Shown here piece after piece: positions 44,881 through 57,400 of a stretch of 64,000 nt of DNA. The stretch covers positions 113,609 to 177,608 of the forward strand of contig NW_024882867.1 in NCBI RefSeq assembly GCF_019059575.1, in the 5' to 3' direction. Below the pieces are notes generated by a model. It did not search any database. It was not told the origin of the DNA and was given only the letters and a program-made list of their open reading frames with translations. The position numbers and the translations under genes were made by a program. This stretch comes from Amphibalanus amphitrite. Its lineage: Eukaryota > Arthropoda > Thecostraca > Balanomorpha > Balanidae. Each line of letters opens with the position of its first letter. Position 1 is the stretch's first letter.

Positions 44881-47714
44881 AAGTAATTTTTAAGATTTTT
44901 TTCCAAAACTTCTTTAGATACCTATATCGATTTTAGCGATGTAACTACATGGCGTTTCCAGTCAAAAGGTGGTAAATGTTTAAAAATAGCCAAAAATCAA
45001 GGTTTTAATCAAAATGCAAATTAGGGACATGAATAGACGCAGCTCAACGACTTCTTTAAATAAGCTATCTCGGATTTTCCATGAAATGCGTTTTTCACCC
45101 CTACAAATTCCAAAAGGAAAACAGCTAATAAAATAAATTTTTTTGAGAATTTCCAAAAAAAAACGGAATATATGTTATAGAGCTCTATTAGAACATTAGA
45201 TGTCCCAAATTTCAACTTTCTATCTTGATTTTTGACCCCAAATTGTACAAAATAGCTGCAACATGGTAGGGATGGTGACGTCATAAGCATTTTCGGGAAT
45301 TAGAGGCACTTCTGAACATCGCATGTGAAAACAAATGGCACCACTAGATTCCTGGGACAAAGCTCTCGTAGAGACCTTTCGAACGCCGCCTCGTGGGGCT
45401 CGATACAATATCACTCTAAAAAATGAAAGGGGGGCCCAAACTTCCAGAGGGGCCCCTTGAGAAAACTTTGCCACCCATCCAAAATTACCTTCCGCCGCTT
45501 CTGCCCCCCCCCCCCCCCCCTGGCTACGTCCATGCACGTCCATGTCATCGATATGGGCGTCGTTTCAGAGCACGTGGCGTCGAATGGTGAAGGTGTCATT
45601 GACATCGGTTCAGTGGTTTCGAAGCATTGTCATGTTTGCTAATCTCGTCTGCTTTTTAGACACTCGCCCGGGGAGTGGCCTATGGAGTGGTCCAGCAGAG
45701 AACTTGTTTGTCATTTTGTAGAGGGATTAAAAAATATGCACCCGTCAAAATGTTTACAATGGTTCATTATTGTAACGCATGCGCCAGGTTGCAGCTCATG
45801 TAATTTCATCAAGAACTTAAATAATAACCTAATTTAAGGGGTTTGTAGTTTTTTTTTAAAATATGACAGGTGTTTCATGCTTTTTTTGCCTTGAATGTTC
45901 AAAAAACGATAAATTCAAGGAATATGTGAATATGTACAAGTAAATAAGGCTCTGACGGTCTTTTTTTTTTGCTACCAAAAATTTGAATATCCACCTCCCG
46001 CCAATTCTAACGGCCAACGGCCTGCTTTTGCTTGAGCTCGAAGGTAGGTGGTCGACGTTTTTTCCGGATAGTTATTCAAGTGGAAATTTGCTACTATGCA
46101 GTGTATCTTCACCGCCAGGATTTCTTGAATTGGTTGCGCATAACATGGATAATGTTGTTTCCCGCTTTTCTCCCAAGCTGAGGCTATTTCAGGCTAAAAG
46201 GTTATGATGCGGCAATTGCGACGCATATAACGCGTTTAAAATGAAAGCACTTATTTTTCCTGGTTTGTTGGACTGGGTACGTGCTGGATGTTGATCTAAA
46301 ATGCTGAGATAAAGCATTTAGGGAGTTGTCACAGTTGTTGCTATGTGTATTAAAACTGAAACATTTTCCTGGTTCATTGGGCTTTGGTAATATATGGATT
46401 GGGTGAGCTGGCTAGCCAGCTGGCGACCTGCGATATAGCAAGGTATGAAGGACAAACATTAAAAATGGCTTGAAAACTGAAATTGCTAGGTGGATATTCA
46501 CTCTTTTATATCTAGCATTGATATGCAACAAGTTCTGCTAGTGCCATTGTACGGCGCAGGCTGGCAAATAATCCAGTTAATACCACAACCCGGTTTGTTG
46601 AACTATATGCTGGATGTGGATATAAAATGCTGAGATAAAGCATTTAAGGTAGGTAGGTATTCCTAAAGCAGGTGTCTCAGGTGCTGCCATGTTTGTGAAA
46701 GATTGCTAGCCTCAGTAGTCAGTTTTTGTAAAGCATTTAGGGCAACTATTCTTATAGTAGGTGATGAAAGTGCTAGACTCCAGTCTTTTTGGTAGGTAGC
46801 AGTAGGTAACTAATGCAGACGGCACGGTTGTAGTAAAGCAGGCATCACACTTGTTTCTGCAACCAAGGAGAGGCGCTGTAGGTTAGGTGGTATTTTTTTA
46901 GTTTTAGGTGGTAGGTTTAGGCTGTAGGTTAGGCTAGGTTTGGTTTGTTTAGAAAGCACCTCTGGGTAGCCTTGCCTTGGATGAAAAAAGAAGTGTGACG
47001 CCTGCTTTATAATTACTAATGGCATGAGCTGACATATGCGACACCGTAGGTTGTAGGTTGGCAATTGGTAGAGCAGACGTCACAATGGGTAGCCACTCGA
47101 GTCACAGCTGAAAGTCTACATCTAGGTCTCTAGACTGAGACTTGGGGGTATCACTAGGTTAGACGTAGCACAAGCTGCCACATGTGCAGGAATGTCTTTC
47201 TAACCAAACCAAAACAAATTAACCAAACTTTACCTAAGCTGACCTACAACCTTCAACCTATGGTGTCGCCATAGATGAAGTATTCCTAATCCATGGTATC
47301 GCATATGGCAGCTCATGCTACGCCTGCCTGACTTACGACTGTTACATACTTTGGTCTACATGCTCAAATTTGTTAAATAGCTTTTCATAGCCTTTTGTAT
47401 GATGTCTGCTCTACTGACGCCATAGGTTTTATGTTGTAGAAAGTAGGCTGTAGGTTGTAGGTCAGGTTATGTATGTTTTATTTTGGCTTGGTTAGAAAGA
47501 TGCATTCCCAGAGATATGGAACCTCATGCTATGTGTGCCCTACCGATACTGTCTTTTAGAGATGTTAACATGAATATTGCTTAAGACCCTTATTAAGTAG
47601 TCCTACCTATAATAACTAATGGTAAATTTGCATTGTGTATACCTTATTTCTGCTGCTGCAAAAGTAACAAAGTTTTGAAGCAAAACACAAAAAGGTAGTG
47701 GTCAGACTTGTGAC

Positions 47715-47910
47715 AGCTCAAGAAAAAAGTGAGCTCGCTCAGCTCAACTCCGTCTTATCCGCTCCCGCTCAGCTCCCGCTCAGTTTAACGCGGCTCAGCT
47801 CAGCTCACGTTCCGCTCAAACCGGCTGCGCTCCGCTCACGCTCAGCTCAGCTCAGCTCAGTTTTCGCTCAGCTCAGCTCAGCTCAGTTTCCGCTCAGCTC
47901 AGCTCAGAAA
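47715..47910. repeat. GCTCA pentanucleotide-based minisatellite
   Basis: Tandem GCTCA/GCTCC words (GCTCAGCTCAGCTC and variants with TTTCCGCTCA) run for nearly 200 bp. They are flanked on the right by repeats of AAGTATCATAAGTATTGATGAATG. I did not see an equivalent in copy 1. Confidence 0.8.
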
Positions 47911-48142
47911 AAAAGTATCATAAGTATTGATGAATGTATAAGTAAATATTGATAAGTATTGATGATGAAAGTGAAAAGTATCATAAGTATTGATGAATGC
48001 TCTCACTTTTCAAGCTTTAAAGAATGTGTTCTCTTATGTTCATGTTTTTGTTTCGTGAATTTCCTTCAGTTTTTTAAGGGTGCAGAGGTGGAAATCACCA
48101 AAAACTGTTGTCAGATCGTGCAGGCTTGAACTGCTCCCCTAT

Positions 48143-49291
48143 TACCGTAAAATGGGGTGTTAAGGGACAGTTTTGAGGTGTTTTGTTATATAGGTAACTC
48201 CAGAAGGGTTGGGGATAGAAGCATCAACTTGTCAGCATTTTATGTGGAATTTGGTGCTTAACATGCCTGCTACATTCTAGTTTTAAAAATATATACATGC
48301 ATATTATTTTTTCTTATTTTTCATTACTGTCCCTTAGCACCCCAATGTGGGGTGTTAAGGGACACCTATATTATTCCAAGAAATGGTCATCAAATTCCTA
48401 CAATTGGGGTGTAAATGGGCACACAATCTATTTATTGAAATGTTTTGCATATTCTGTCACAAAACAAGCCAGGTTCATTCACCACTAATGGCCTTTTCAG
48501 CCAATTACATGTAATGCAGTTTACGCTTCTGGAAAATGTGCTAATTATAAGGTAAACAAAACCAAAAAGTACCCTTCTGTCATCAACAAAAACCCATTTT
48601 GAAGCTAGTCACTTGTCATTATGTTGCCCTCTTTGTTTGGGCATTTTTATGATCACATTTACCACATTTACCTACATCAGTCTTCATTGACCCATCATTG
48701 TAAAAGAGTGTTAAGGGAGTTTTGAGGTGTTTTGTTATACATATAACTTAAGATGTGTTAGAGATGAAAGCATGAACTTGCCAGCATTTTATGCGGAATT
48801 TGGTGTTTTCCATGCCTACTGAAAGAAACTATGAAATTATATTTAGACATTATTTTTTTATTTTTTCTTCCCTGTCCCTTAGCACCCCACATCCACCTCA
48901 AAATATGCATGTGTCCGGAAAAGAGGAAGAGGATAATGAATGAATGGGTGGATTTGTATAAGTTTTTCAGGAAACATGTGCATTACATGTGACAATACAC
49001 CTGTGCATTCATTTTACCTGTACACCTACTAATTTATGTGGTACACACAGAGTTTTGGAGATGTCTCAATTTTTGAAAATGTAGCATTATTTTCATAACC
49101 ATTTTTGAACCAAATCACTTGCATGAAAAGCATTGCCATTTTGTCCTATAGTCAAGAACAAAACAGTGTCAACTACCACACTCAAGTTTTTATTTAACCT
49201 TCTCAACTTAGGAACTTAACATGACTCAAAGTTTTTCCCACGCAACTGTCCCTTATCACCCCACTGTCCCTTAACACCCCATTTTACGGTA
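48143..49291. mobile_element. ~1.15-kb MITE with 28-bp perfect TIRs and TA target
   Basis: The 28 bases at 48144-48171 are the exact reverse complement of 49263-49290. The bases just outside extend the symmetry to TA on both sides, fitting a TA target duplication as in Tc1/mariner-type elements. TIR core words are CCGTAAAATGGGGTG and GTTAAGGGACAG. There is an internal direct repeat of about 200 bp (48151-48350 and 48705-48900) and an internal palindrome of the same words near 48330-48365. Noncoding. Confidence 0.85.
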
Positions 49292-49590
49292 TCTGAGATT
49301 TTTCTGATACTGATTACTGATTTGTAATACTTGCTGAATTACTCGTTTTGTTAGCAAATGTTTGTCAGTCAGCATACTGATTCATACTAGCAGATAGTTC
49401 TTGTCACCGTCCAAGGACACTGCAAATCATAACGCTGCTTGACAGAGGTCTATTCATGTGTATTGTGTATGCATTTTGTGCGCAACACGGTCACTATTCG
49501 ACTAATACTTCTTGCAGTTGTGTCTAAAACTCACAGCAAGTGCCCCACCTCTCCTTTCACGGATAGCACCCCACGAGGATGCATCTATCA

Positions 49591-49847
49591 GCGGTCCTAA
49601 CACCTGATGGGATGTTTCCTTTTCCAGGCCTGTCCTGTCCTATCTGCCGAGCAGTGCTGAGAGGCTCACCACCAGACGCCACTCTGCAAACTTCCTCTTG
49701 TTGTTGCGCCTGTTGCGCCAGTTTCTAGTTCCTTTCTGCACGCACCTTGTTTTTTCGAACCTTTTCTCGCTTGGATTTGCACTTGTTCGCAGATCAGTTA
49801 GCCAGTTGGCTTTTTGTTCTAGTTGTATTTCCATAAAAAGAAAGAAA
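49591..49847 (+). promoter_or_regulatory. Conserved leader upstream of copy 2 polyprotein
   Basis: Counterpart of 18833-19097, with the same TTTCCTTTTCCAG acceptor-like site and TCAGTT initiator-like site. The in-frame extension upstream of the ATG starts only at TTG (49698). Its predicted residues are not conserved with those of copy 1, which supports a noncoding leader. Confidence 0.4.
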
Positions 49848-50963
49848 ATGGCGCTCAACACCTATGCGGAGGTAGTCAAAACGGGAAGTGGTCCCCAGAA
49901 CCTTAACATCATCAACATGCCCATGGATGGGGACTGTATGTTCCATGCTATCTCGCGCGGCGTCGGAGGTGGGGTCATCGACGCGGAAATGTTGCGTTTC
50001 ATGGTGGTTACTTACATGTGGGCTAACCGCGCCGACTTTGAGGGCTTCATCGTGGGAGACTTTGGGGAGTACTTGAACAGGAGGGTGGTGCCTAGGGCAG
50101 AATGGGGCGCCGAGCCAGAGCTGACCGCGGCGGCTGCCGTTGTGAGGCGCCGGATCGTTGTCTGGCGCAATGGGCAGGTTATGCAGCGCCATGGGAACCC
50201 GGACCACCCCGAAATTCACGTGCGGTACACGGGGGTAATCGACGGAGGTCACTATGACCTCTATGCTGTGCCGCCGATGTCACCATCCCCTCAGCCATCT
50301 CAGGCGGCCCGCGAAACGCAGGTCGAGAAACCCTCCACTGAAAGCGGCAAGATCCCTCCAGTGTCTACCTCGCGCCGTTCCAAACGCGCAAAGACAGTTA
50401 AAACGATGCGGGGTAGGGGGAAAAGGACGTTCGCCTCCCATAAGGAGGCGTTCGATCTCGTGATAGGTAGTGTAGGCATCAATCAGGCGGTCCCGGCTCC
50501 ATCTGAGCCTGTCGTATCTTCCCCCGTAATGTCCACCACATCTGCAGAGGTCCCCGAAAAAATTGACGTCCAAGTGTCGAGCTCAGTGCCGACACTGCCG
50601 TCTGCACATAGTGCACAGTCCCCCCTGGTTACAGCAAAAGAGCCAGAAGCTAGCACCGTTGTCGGCTCCGAGGCTCAGAAGCCGGCTGACGCGCCGTGGG
50701 TGGAGGTTGGTAGGGTTAAGCGTGGCCGTGGCAAGGGTGGGAGGGCTGAACAAAGCGGACTTTCTCCCAATCGTGCTGTAACTGTAGATATTCTTGAAGA
50801 CGGCGCCGCGCAGATACAGTTCCCCCCGCGGGCAGTAGTGGTTCAGCCAGAAGCAAGGGCCGTAGGTGGGCCTCCGGTTAGGGGAAGGGCCCGTGGAGTT
50901 TTCGGGGTTCGTGGCAGGGGAAAGAAAGGTAGGCAGCCTGACAAAGCGGGCGCCGTCGCGTAG
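49848..50963 (+). pseudogene. Helentron polyprotein copy 2, OTU protease segment (frameshifted)
   Basis: Frame of 371 codons from the ATG at 49848. The OTU domain (about residues 20-142) is intact, with the DGDC cysteine and the GGHYDLY histidine. Within the domain the protein is nearly identical to copy 1, while codons differ mainly at silent positions, which suggests past selection on the protein. The RG/KR-rich linker follows. One extra base at about 50934-50942 relative to copy 1 shifts the frame, and it stops at 50963, before any Rep sequence. If expressed, it would be a free OTU-linker protein. OTU domains are deubiquitinases or related cysteine proteases; a role in transposition is not established. 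Confidence 0.8.
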
Positions 50964-51472
50964 TGTGAGTCCCAATGGTTTGAACGTTAGCCTTTCAGCT
51001 AATCACTCCCTGGCGGATAAACCATCGGCCTCGTCTGATAAGGTTCGACGTGGGAGGGGAAGGGGAGGGAAACGTGGGTGGCGAACGAGGGGCCCCTCGA
51101 CTGGCAGCGCTCCTACTGAAAACTTGGCCGCAGCCATGGAGACACCCGTGGACACATTCGCGGAGGGTGCGGGATTAGATAACAGCGTGTGCCAGACTCC
51201 CCCCGAGGTAGGGTCCGACAGGGAAAGTGCACCATCAGTGCACAGCGAACCAGATGTCAATCGTCCCGTGTCATCTAGGTCAACCAACCCCTTAGACTTG
51301 AACAGAGTTTCTTTTTGACGCGCGCCATGCTCGAAGAGCTGGAGGAGCGCAGCGCTAGTGACATAGTTATAGAAGCCGTTCAGACAGATCTTTTAGGCGC
51401 GACATCCGACCTTAACGGTCCCTGGGCATATAAGGACAGTAAAAGGTGGTTATCACCTATCTAACCGGTGAG
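50943..51472 (+). pseudogene. Helentron polyprotein copy 2, broken linker segment
   Basis: Linker sequence continues in a second frame from about 50943 to a stop at 51316-51318. There a T-run is one base shorter than in copy 1 (about 51311-51317). It then continues in a third phase until another one-base loss near 51440, after which the long Rep-helicase frame opens. Thus three single-base indels lie within ~510 bp. Substitutions here are numerous, and a few codons are also missing around 50975. Confidence 0.75.
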
Positions 51473-54400
51473 ATGGGTCAGCGGCGCCGGACCTTGTGGA
51501 GCAACCTTTGTAAGCGGGGCTTCTGTGATCCGTCTTATGGTAGTGTTGTTACCTTTAGGTTCTATTCATGGTTGAGGTTTAAAGATTTCGTGAAGAAGTC
51601 TGGTCACTCAGTGGCAGACGTCCTTGACAGCGAGTATCTTTTCATGAAAATTCTCGGTGAAGTTAACCGTTACTATTCAGTACACGCTCGCTATGTAGAG
51701 CAGGAGGGTCTAGAACCGCACAGAGGGCCACAACGCTGGGAGGATGCGTACAACTTGCTTAAGCTTTATTATTACGGTAGGGGGTGGTATATGTATTATA
51801 GAAAGACTACACTCCAGGAAGAATTTTCTAATATGTACGGACGGGACGGTTGGGAGCAATTTCAGGCGGACCCTCAGACGGACACAGTGTCCGAGCAACA
51901 CTTTGAGCAGCTAATCAGGCAAGTTCATGAAAAAATTAGGAAAAATCATGCCCGTTATACACACCTCTTTGAAACTTTTGCGGGTCCCCAATGTCATGAA
52001 GATAGGGCCTACACAACTCGCATAGGTTATGACCTTAAATTTACTTCACATCAGGCTAGTGCGCCGGGCGGCGGTCGCAACCGTCCGCCGCTCGCCGGTT
52101 CGCAGCAGACCGCAGACGTCAGCAGCGACGATGTAGGCCGTGAATTCCCAACCTTTTTCATTCGTCGCTGCTGTGAATGTGATAAACTTCGCGTGATAGA
52201 CGGCAGAGCTGCCGCCAAATATCCGTTAGGCTCTTACACCTACGCCGGTGGGAAACAAACCATAAAGTTCACTTGTGACCGTCTGGTAGGTACTACCTGC
52301 GGCACAGCCATAGACATTGCGCAGTGCAGCCGCCAAGAGAAACCCTCAACATGGGTAGCGTTAGCTGTCAGCGAGCTCGGTGACCATTTGCCGCCGGCCG
52401 TCATCCGGCTACAGACATTGCGGGTACTGGACTCTGGGGATTGTAAGGAGGAAAATCAAATTATGGGCTCCTACTGCCATCGCGGGGATTCGGGATCCGT
52501 CGTGTGGCGTGACCGCGGCTCGCTCGTGACGCGGACCTCACCGGTAGGTAAAGTAACTGTAGGTTTAATGTCGCGCCGTAAACGTTTTCAGGCAATGCGG
52601 AACTTACCTTTCACGGCCGCTCGCTTCACGGTGGCCACTCCGCGCGAGGCCAAGTGTTGTCAGGCTTGGCACGATCCTATTGGGGACGGCATTGACCACG
52701 AGGATCCGTCGGTAGAGTTAACCGTAGGCTCTTTGCAGGTGCTCAGAGACCTGCATGCCGTGTATGATTCGCTTCGTCAAGTTCGTTGTATCATTTGTAA
52801 AAAACAAACGCCAGGGCTGCCGCATCCGGGCTGGGTAGTTCGTGTCCCGGAACGCGGCAACATGGTCCAGCTCGTGCCGGGAGGTATCGTAGACGACGCG
52901 CTGTCAAATTCAGAAATTTTGCGTAGAGATAACAAGTGTACGGTTAGGTTAGATCCGGAATTCTTCGGTGCCAACGGCACCGTTTTAACCGACCGCGAAG
53001 CCTTAGGCGTCTGCGTAACGTGCTCCCCCTCATTCCAAATTGACCCTTTGAATAATATCGTGCCGCGACCACTTGTGTCCGACACGGACCAGTCGCTGCC
53101 GTCTTCACAGGCCGGTGCGTCTGCCGATATGGCAGACGTTGCCGGCGATAGTCAGGATTCTGAGGAGCTAAATGGTCCCCGTACTCACATTTGCCCCTAT
53201 TCTGCACGAAATTTAATGTCTACTGACGTTTATGGTGATGATGAGTACCGTCTCTTTGTTAATTCGTGGACCCGTGCGGAAACCATGATTCTGCGCCCCG
53301 TTCATCTTACTGTTGCCGTGCTCAGATCCAGGGCGAATAACGTACCTTTCACAAAGCACGGATCAATTTGCTATCCCATGAAGCGTCCCGTCCAAGCCGC
53401 GCGTCTGCCTTGGTACGATTTTGCCCAGCTGCCGTTCATTGTCGTTCAACAAAACAGGCGTGACGGCACCCATTGCGAGGCTATGGTTAACATGGAGACA
53501 ATTCTAAAAGCTAGGCACCTCATGGAAAGGCTAATGCCGTGCAAGTACAATCCGCGAAACACGCGGCCGTTCTATCGCTTCGTGGCCGAGCAGTGGGTGC
53601 CATTTTCCAATGAAAATTTGCGGGAGCTTCAGAGTCGCCTTCCCGAACGCAACCGTCCCTGCCAGCCACACGGTCTGCGCGTGCTTAACGTAGATGAGGT
53701 CCACGCGCGCGTCAATAAAGTTTTACATTTTAATCAGTTTGTTAACTGGCTAGAGTCGGGCTTTCCGATGGCGGACATACTCCGCACCAGTTACTCACTG
53801 GAGCACGGGGGTGAGGGCGCGGACACGAGCGAGACTTGCTTGAAAAATCTTTGGGATGAAATTCGCAATGCTGTCAGGGAGTCACGGGACGACGGGTCGG
53901 AAGACGATGACGATGTTAACGTAACGATACGACACGTAGTTCAGTGCGCGGTGGAGCGTCACTGGTTGTTAGCGCCGTCCGTCGAAGACGAGGCGGCAGG
54001 CACTGTTCCTCGCGGTTCTACGCTTCTGCTGATGTGCTGCGAGGAACTCGAAATTCTAAGCCGTGAATTTGGTAATGACGAGGGCGGAGCCAGCGGCGTG
54101 GCGGTAGGCGGCGTTGCCGCACCCGAAAGTGAACGGCCGGAGGACATTCGTCAGCGAGGACTGGCACAGACAGCCTTGCACCGTATTAGCATGCCTCCGG
54201 CCGACCGCGAGCATCCATTGCCGGAGTGGACGCCCGGCTATTTTCAGCTCTGTTTTCCAGACGTCTTTTTAACTGGTGATGCCGACCCGTTTCAGGAGCG
54301 GCCTGTTCTTATTCGCCAACCGATAACGACTTGGCGTCAGACGTATTTGCACTGGCTAGCCCAGCAGCCAGAATCCGAGGGTAACATTGAGCTACAATTT

Positions 54401-57400
54401 GTAATAAGCAACCAAAAGAGTAGGGACTCTTCAAATCGCGATGCCACCGTCGCTCTAAATCTGACCGATTTTCCAGATGGTCTCCCCACAAAACAGCAGC
54501 TAGTAGACGATCCCCAATTGTGCCGCACGCTGGCTCGCTCTCTGCTCTGTTTTCAAACAAAATTGGATGATTCGGATGCATTTTGGCGTGCACACAAGCA
54601 CGAAATGATAGGCGCTATTCGTGATCTAGAAGACCCGCCGTCATGGCGGGTTGGTGACATTCCGCTCGTAGTTCATCTTTGGCAAACTAGGGCCGTCCCG
54701 TATAACCACCATCCCGCTATTCATCGTCTGTCTGACGGCGCAGCCGCCAGCGAAACACTTAGTGACGAGCAGTATTTACACGCTCGATTTGCCAACACCC
54801 TTAAGCATCCGGGCATCGTTTCGTGGGTCACAGCGTTCATTGGGGAAATGGACACCCTTGCGTTGGCGCGCGTGCGTTACTCCGCCACGTACCATATTGT
54901 GCGTGCGGAGTGGGGCGCGAACGCCAATCCTCACATTCACCGTAATATAATTAGTGAATCGTTTTCTACTTTCTTGCATCGTCTTCAGGTTCAGCTTCGC
55001 ATTGAGGCTGAAAGGATTGACCGCGCGGCGCGCAACGAGGACCCAACGCTGGCACGGGACACGTCCCGCAGCGCGGTCGAGACACAGGTGCGCGCGGCGT
55101 GGCAGTCTTGTCAGCAGTCCTACATTAGGCGCATTGAGAACATGTACACAAATTGGAACGCGGGCTTTACTAAGGGTGGTCGGCGTACATTTGAATTTGC
55201 CTACGATAGGAAAACAACCGTTTGTCGCGCGCGAATGGCCGCCGAGCTCGATAGGGCCATGTCCTCCGGTGACTTTGCTTATATTGACCAGCTGTATGTG
55301 AGCGTAATTAACGGCACACTTCGCCACACGGGTCACAGCGGTAGGGGTACAGCACCGTCGCTGAAAGACGGATGTGCAGTTAAACGTCTGAAAGTCGACA
55401 AGGCAGCCACCGCGGAAGCACGTAGAGTAAATCCTAACGCGGCACCAGTGAAGAAAGAGGTTGTTCGGTGCAAAAGGCGGATGCCTCGTCGTCTCCGGAC
55501 TGAATCGGTCGTTGCGTCAGACTCTCACGATAGGCGTATAAAACAGTGTGAAACGGCGTGCAATGACGTGTGGATGGGAGGGCATGATCCATTCGCCGTC
55601 TTGCACATTTTGAATAACGTAGACGATAAGGCGGTCGTGCCGGCGTGGCTGGCGCGGCCGCCGTCTGTCGTTTGGGAAAGCGTAACTACAGACGATGGTG
55701 TAGCCTTTTCTTTCACAATGCAGTTGGCAATTGGGTCAGGTGATGCTAACGTAGAATACGCGCTAAAGTACGGCTTTAAGCCAGTTGCTCCCGTGCGAAC
55801 TCCGGCCGATGTTCTTCTTACGGCTCTGGAGACGCGCGGCGCCACCGCAAATATAGACGCTGGCGTTGTTATGAGAATGTATAATGCAGTTTCGTCGGCT
55901 AGGTGTCAATCAATCTTTCAGGCAATGCACAAAAATTGGCAGCTGCCTCTGCTGTATAGGAATATTCGCGCGCGCGGTTTCGGCTTTAGTGGTACTCGCC
56001 TTCTGCGGCCAATTTCTGCGGAAGATGCCGGAGAGTATGTGTTTGCTAGCCGTCTGGAGCATTTCAACGCGCGTCTAAATGATAATGTGCATCATGGCGG
56101 CATAGCTGCCGACGAGTTTCAGCGCGTTATGTCGGTGCGTCAATTTTTTGATACTTTTGTAGTCTCTGAGAAAAAGATAGGTGATCAAAAGGTAATGACA
56201 ATTGGCCGTCGGCGTCACCAGGTTTGCGGGTCACGTGTGTGCGTCCGTCTGACGCCACACTACGGTAAAAGTAGCGCCAATCCGTCCAGGCAGGGCTTCT
56301 GGAAATACGCCCGCGATATTGTTCTTTGGTGTGAACCCTGCTTGCTCGCAGAGGACCTGATGCCGTCTCAGCAGGCTTCACCGGCTGAGGTGTGCATCCA
56401 TTGGATCTGTAGGTACCATCGTCTGCTGTCAACAGGCTTAGACGTTCCGGCTTTTGTGCGGCGGTATTATAATCACTTTCACCCGTCTGACGCCAACGAC
56501 GATTCGAGTGCGTCCGAGTCGTCGGATAGCGACGACCCGGATCCCGAAGATGAAGTTGTTTTAGAACAAAATGAACCAGTGGAGCCGGAGGCGAATGCGA
56601 CGCGTTTGCCCGATCGTTTTTATCAGACGGCTCTAGACGCCATGCTAGGTAATCGGGGGGATGATAGGTCGGCGGATGATGGGGAAGCAAATTGCGTACC
56701 AGGGGTGGCCGCGGCCGGCATTGCCAATCCGGCTGGTTTTGATTTTCAGGCAGACTGGCTAGGAGACAGGCCAGTTAATCCCGACCTAGTGCGTCGCAAT
56801 TATCGTAGGCTAGTCGCTAGCGGTACAGGAGACGTCGCACACGCACCGCTGGCTGCCCTCTCAGGGCGTCAGCGCGTGCTGTCGGCGGTTTTAAAGCGCT
56901 ATTTAACGCAACAGAGGGAATTTGCTTGCTCGCGTCGCCAGTGGGATACATACGATAGGCAGGTTAAGCAGTGGCGTCTGGCGGGCTCATCGCGTCAGGT
57001 CCCACCCGTCAGACCGGATATTGTAGACTTGCGGCAAACGCCGCCGAAGGCACTGCGCGCGTTCTTGCTAGGAGATCCCGGTGCCGGCAAATCTTTTACT
57101 TTGCGTTCGGCCGTGCATCAGCTCAGTGAAATGTTAGGTGATGATTTTGCCAAGTGGACGGATGTAGTTAAATTGTCGGCGCCGACAGGATGTGCGTCTT
57201 TTCACATGGCGCATGGCGCCACTACCATTCACCGCTTATACGCCATCAGCGTGGGCCAAACAGGGGACGAGCCGCTGGCCGAGGATAGCCGTCGCTTTTT
57301 GCAGCTTTGTGATAGCCTTAGTACTGAGCTAGGTTTGATAATTTTTGACGAATTTTCAATGATTCAGCGTCGCATGATACGTTGGGTAATGCAGCGTCTC

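Larger units (their letters stand above)
43411..45670. other. Divergent insertion-rich block, no gene recognised
   Basis: It is not homologous to 12713-15500 in order, though both hold related TTAA-type fragments. A phrase ATTCTATAACTCAGGAAC..CTG..CCGATCG recurs near 43445, 43872 and 44023. TGACCT half-sites occur near 43550 and 43970. Degenerate ~30-bp repeats with GGCCTCAAAGG and TGTCAGAGGG lie at 44085-44285. Poly-C followed by TGGCTACGTCCATG (about 45505-45535) resembles a hAT-type end. Confidence 0.5.
45675..49590 (+). other. 5' noncoding region of Helentron copy 2
   Basis: Counterpart of 15500-18830, with many substitutions. The hairpin phrase ATGC-TGAGATAAA-GCAT occurs near 46298 and 46627, with a shorter relic near 46727. 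TAGGTTGTAGGTTAGG-type low-complexity DNA lies near 46870-47060 and 47440-47465. It includes the separately listed GCTCA minisatellite and TA-flanked MITE. No gene. Confidence 0.6.

Noticed and set aside
12713-45670. Simple ~30.7-kb tandem duplication of the whole locus
   Set aside because: Array ends and coding regions do have similar offsets, but 12713-15500 and 43411-45670 are not homologous in order, unit numbers differ, and divergence is very uneven.
46860-47060. Arthropod telomere-type TTAGG array
   Set aside because: TAGGTTGTAGGTTAGG words are irregular and interrupted; there is no run of tandem TTAGG.
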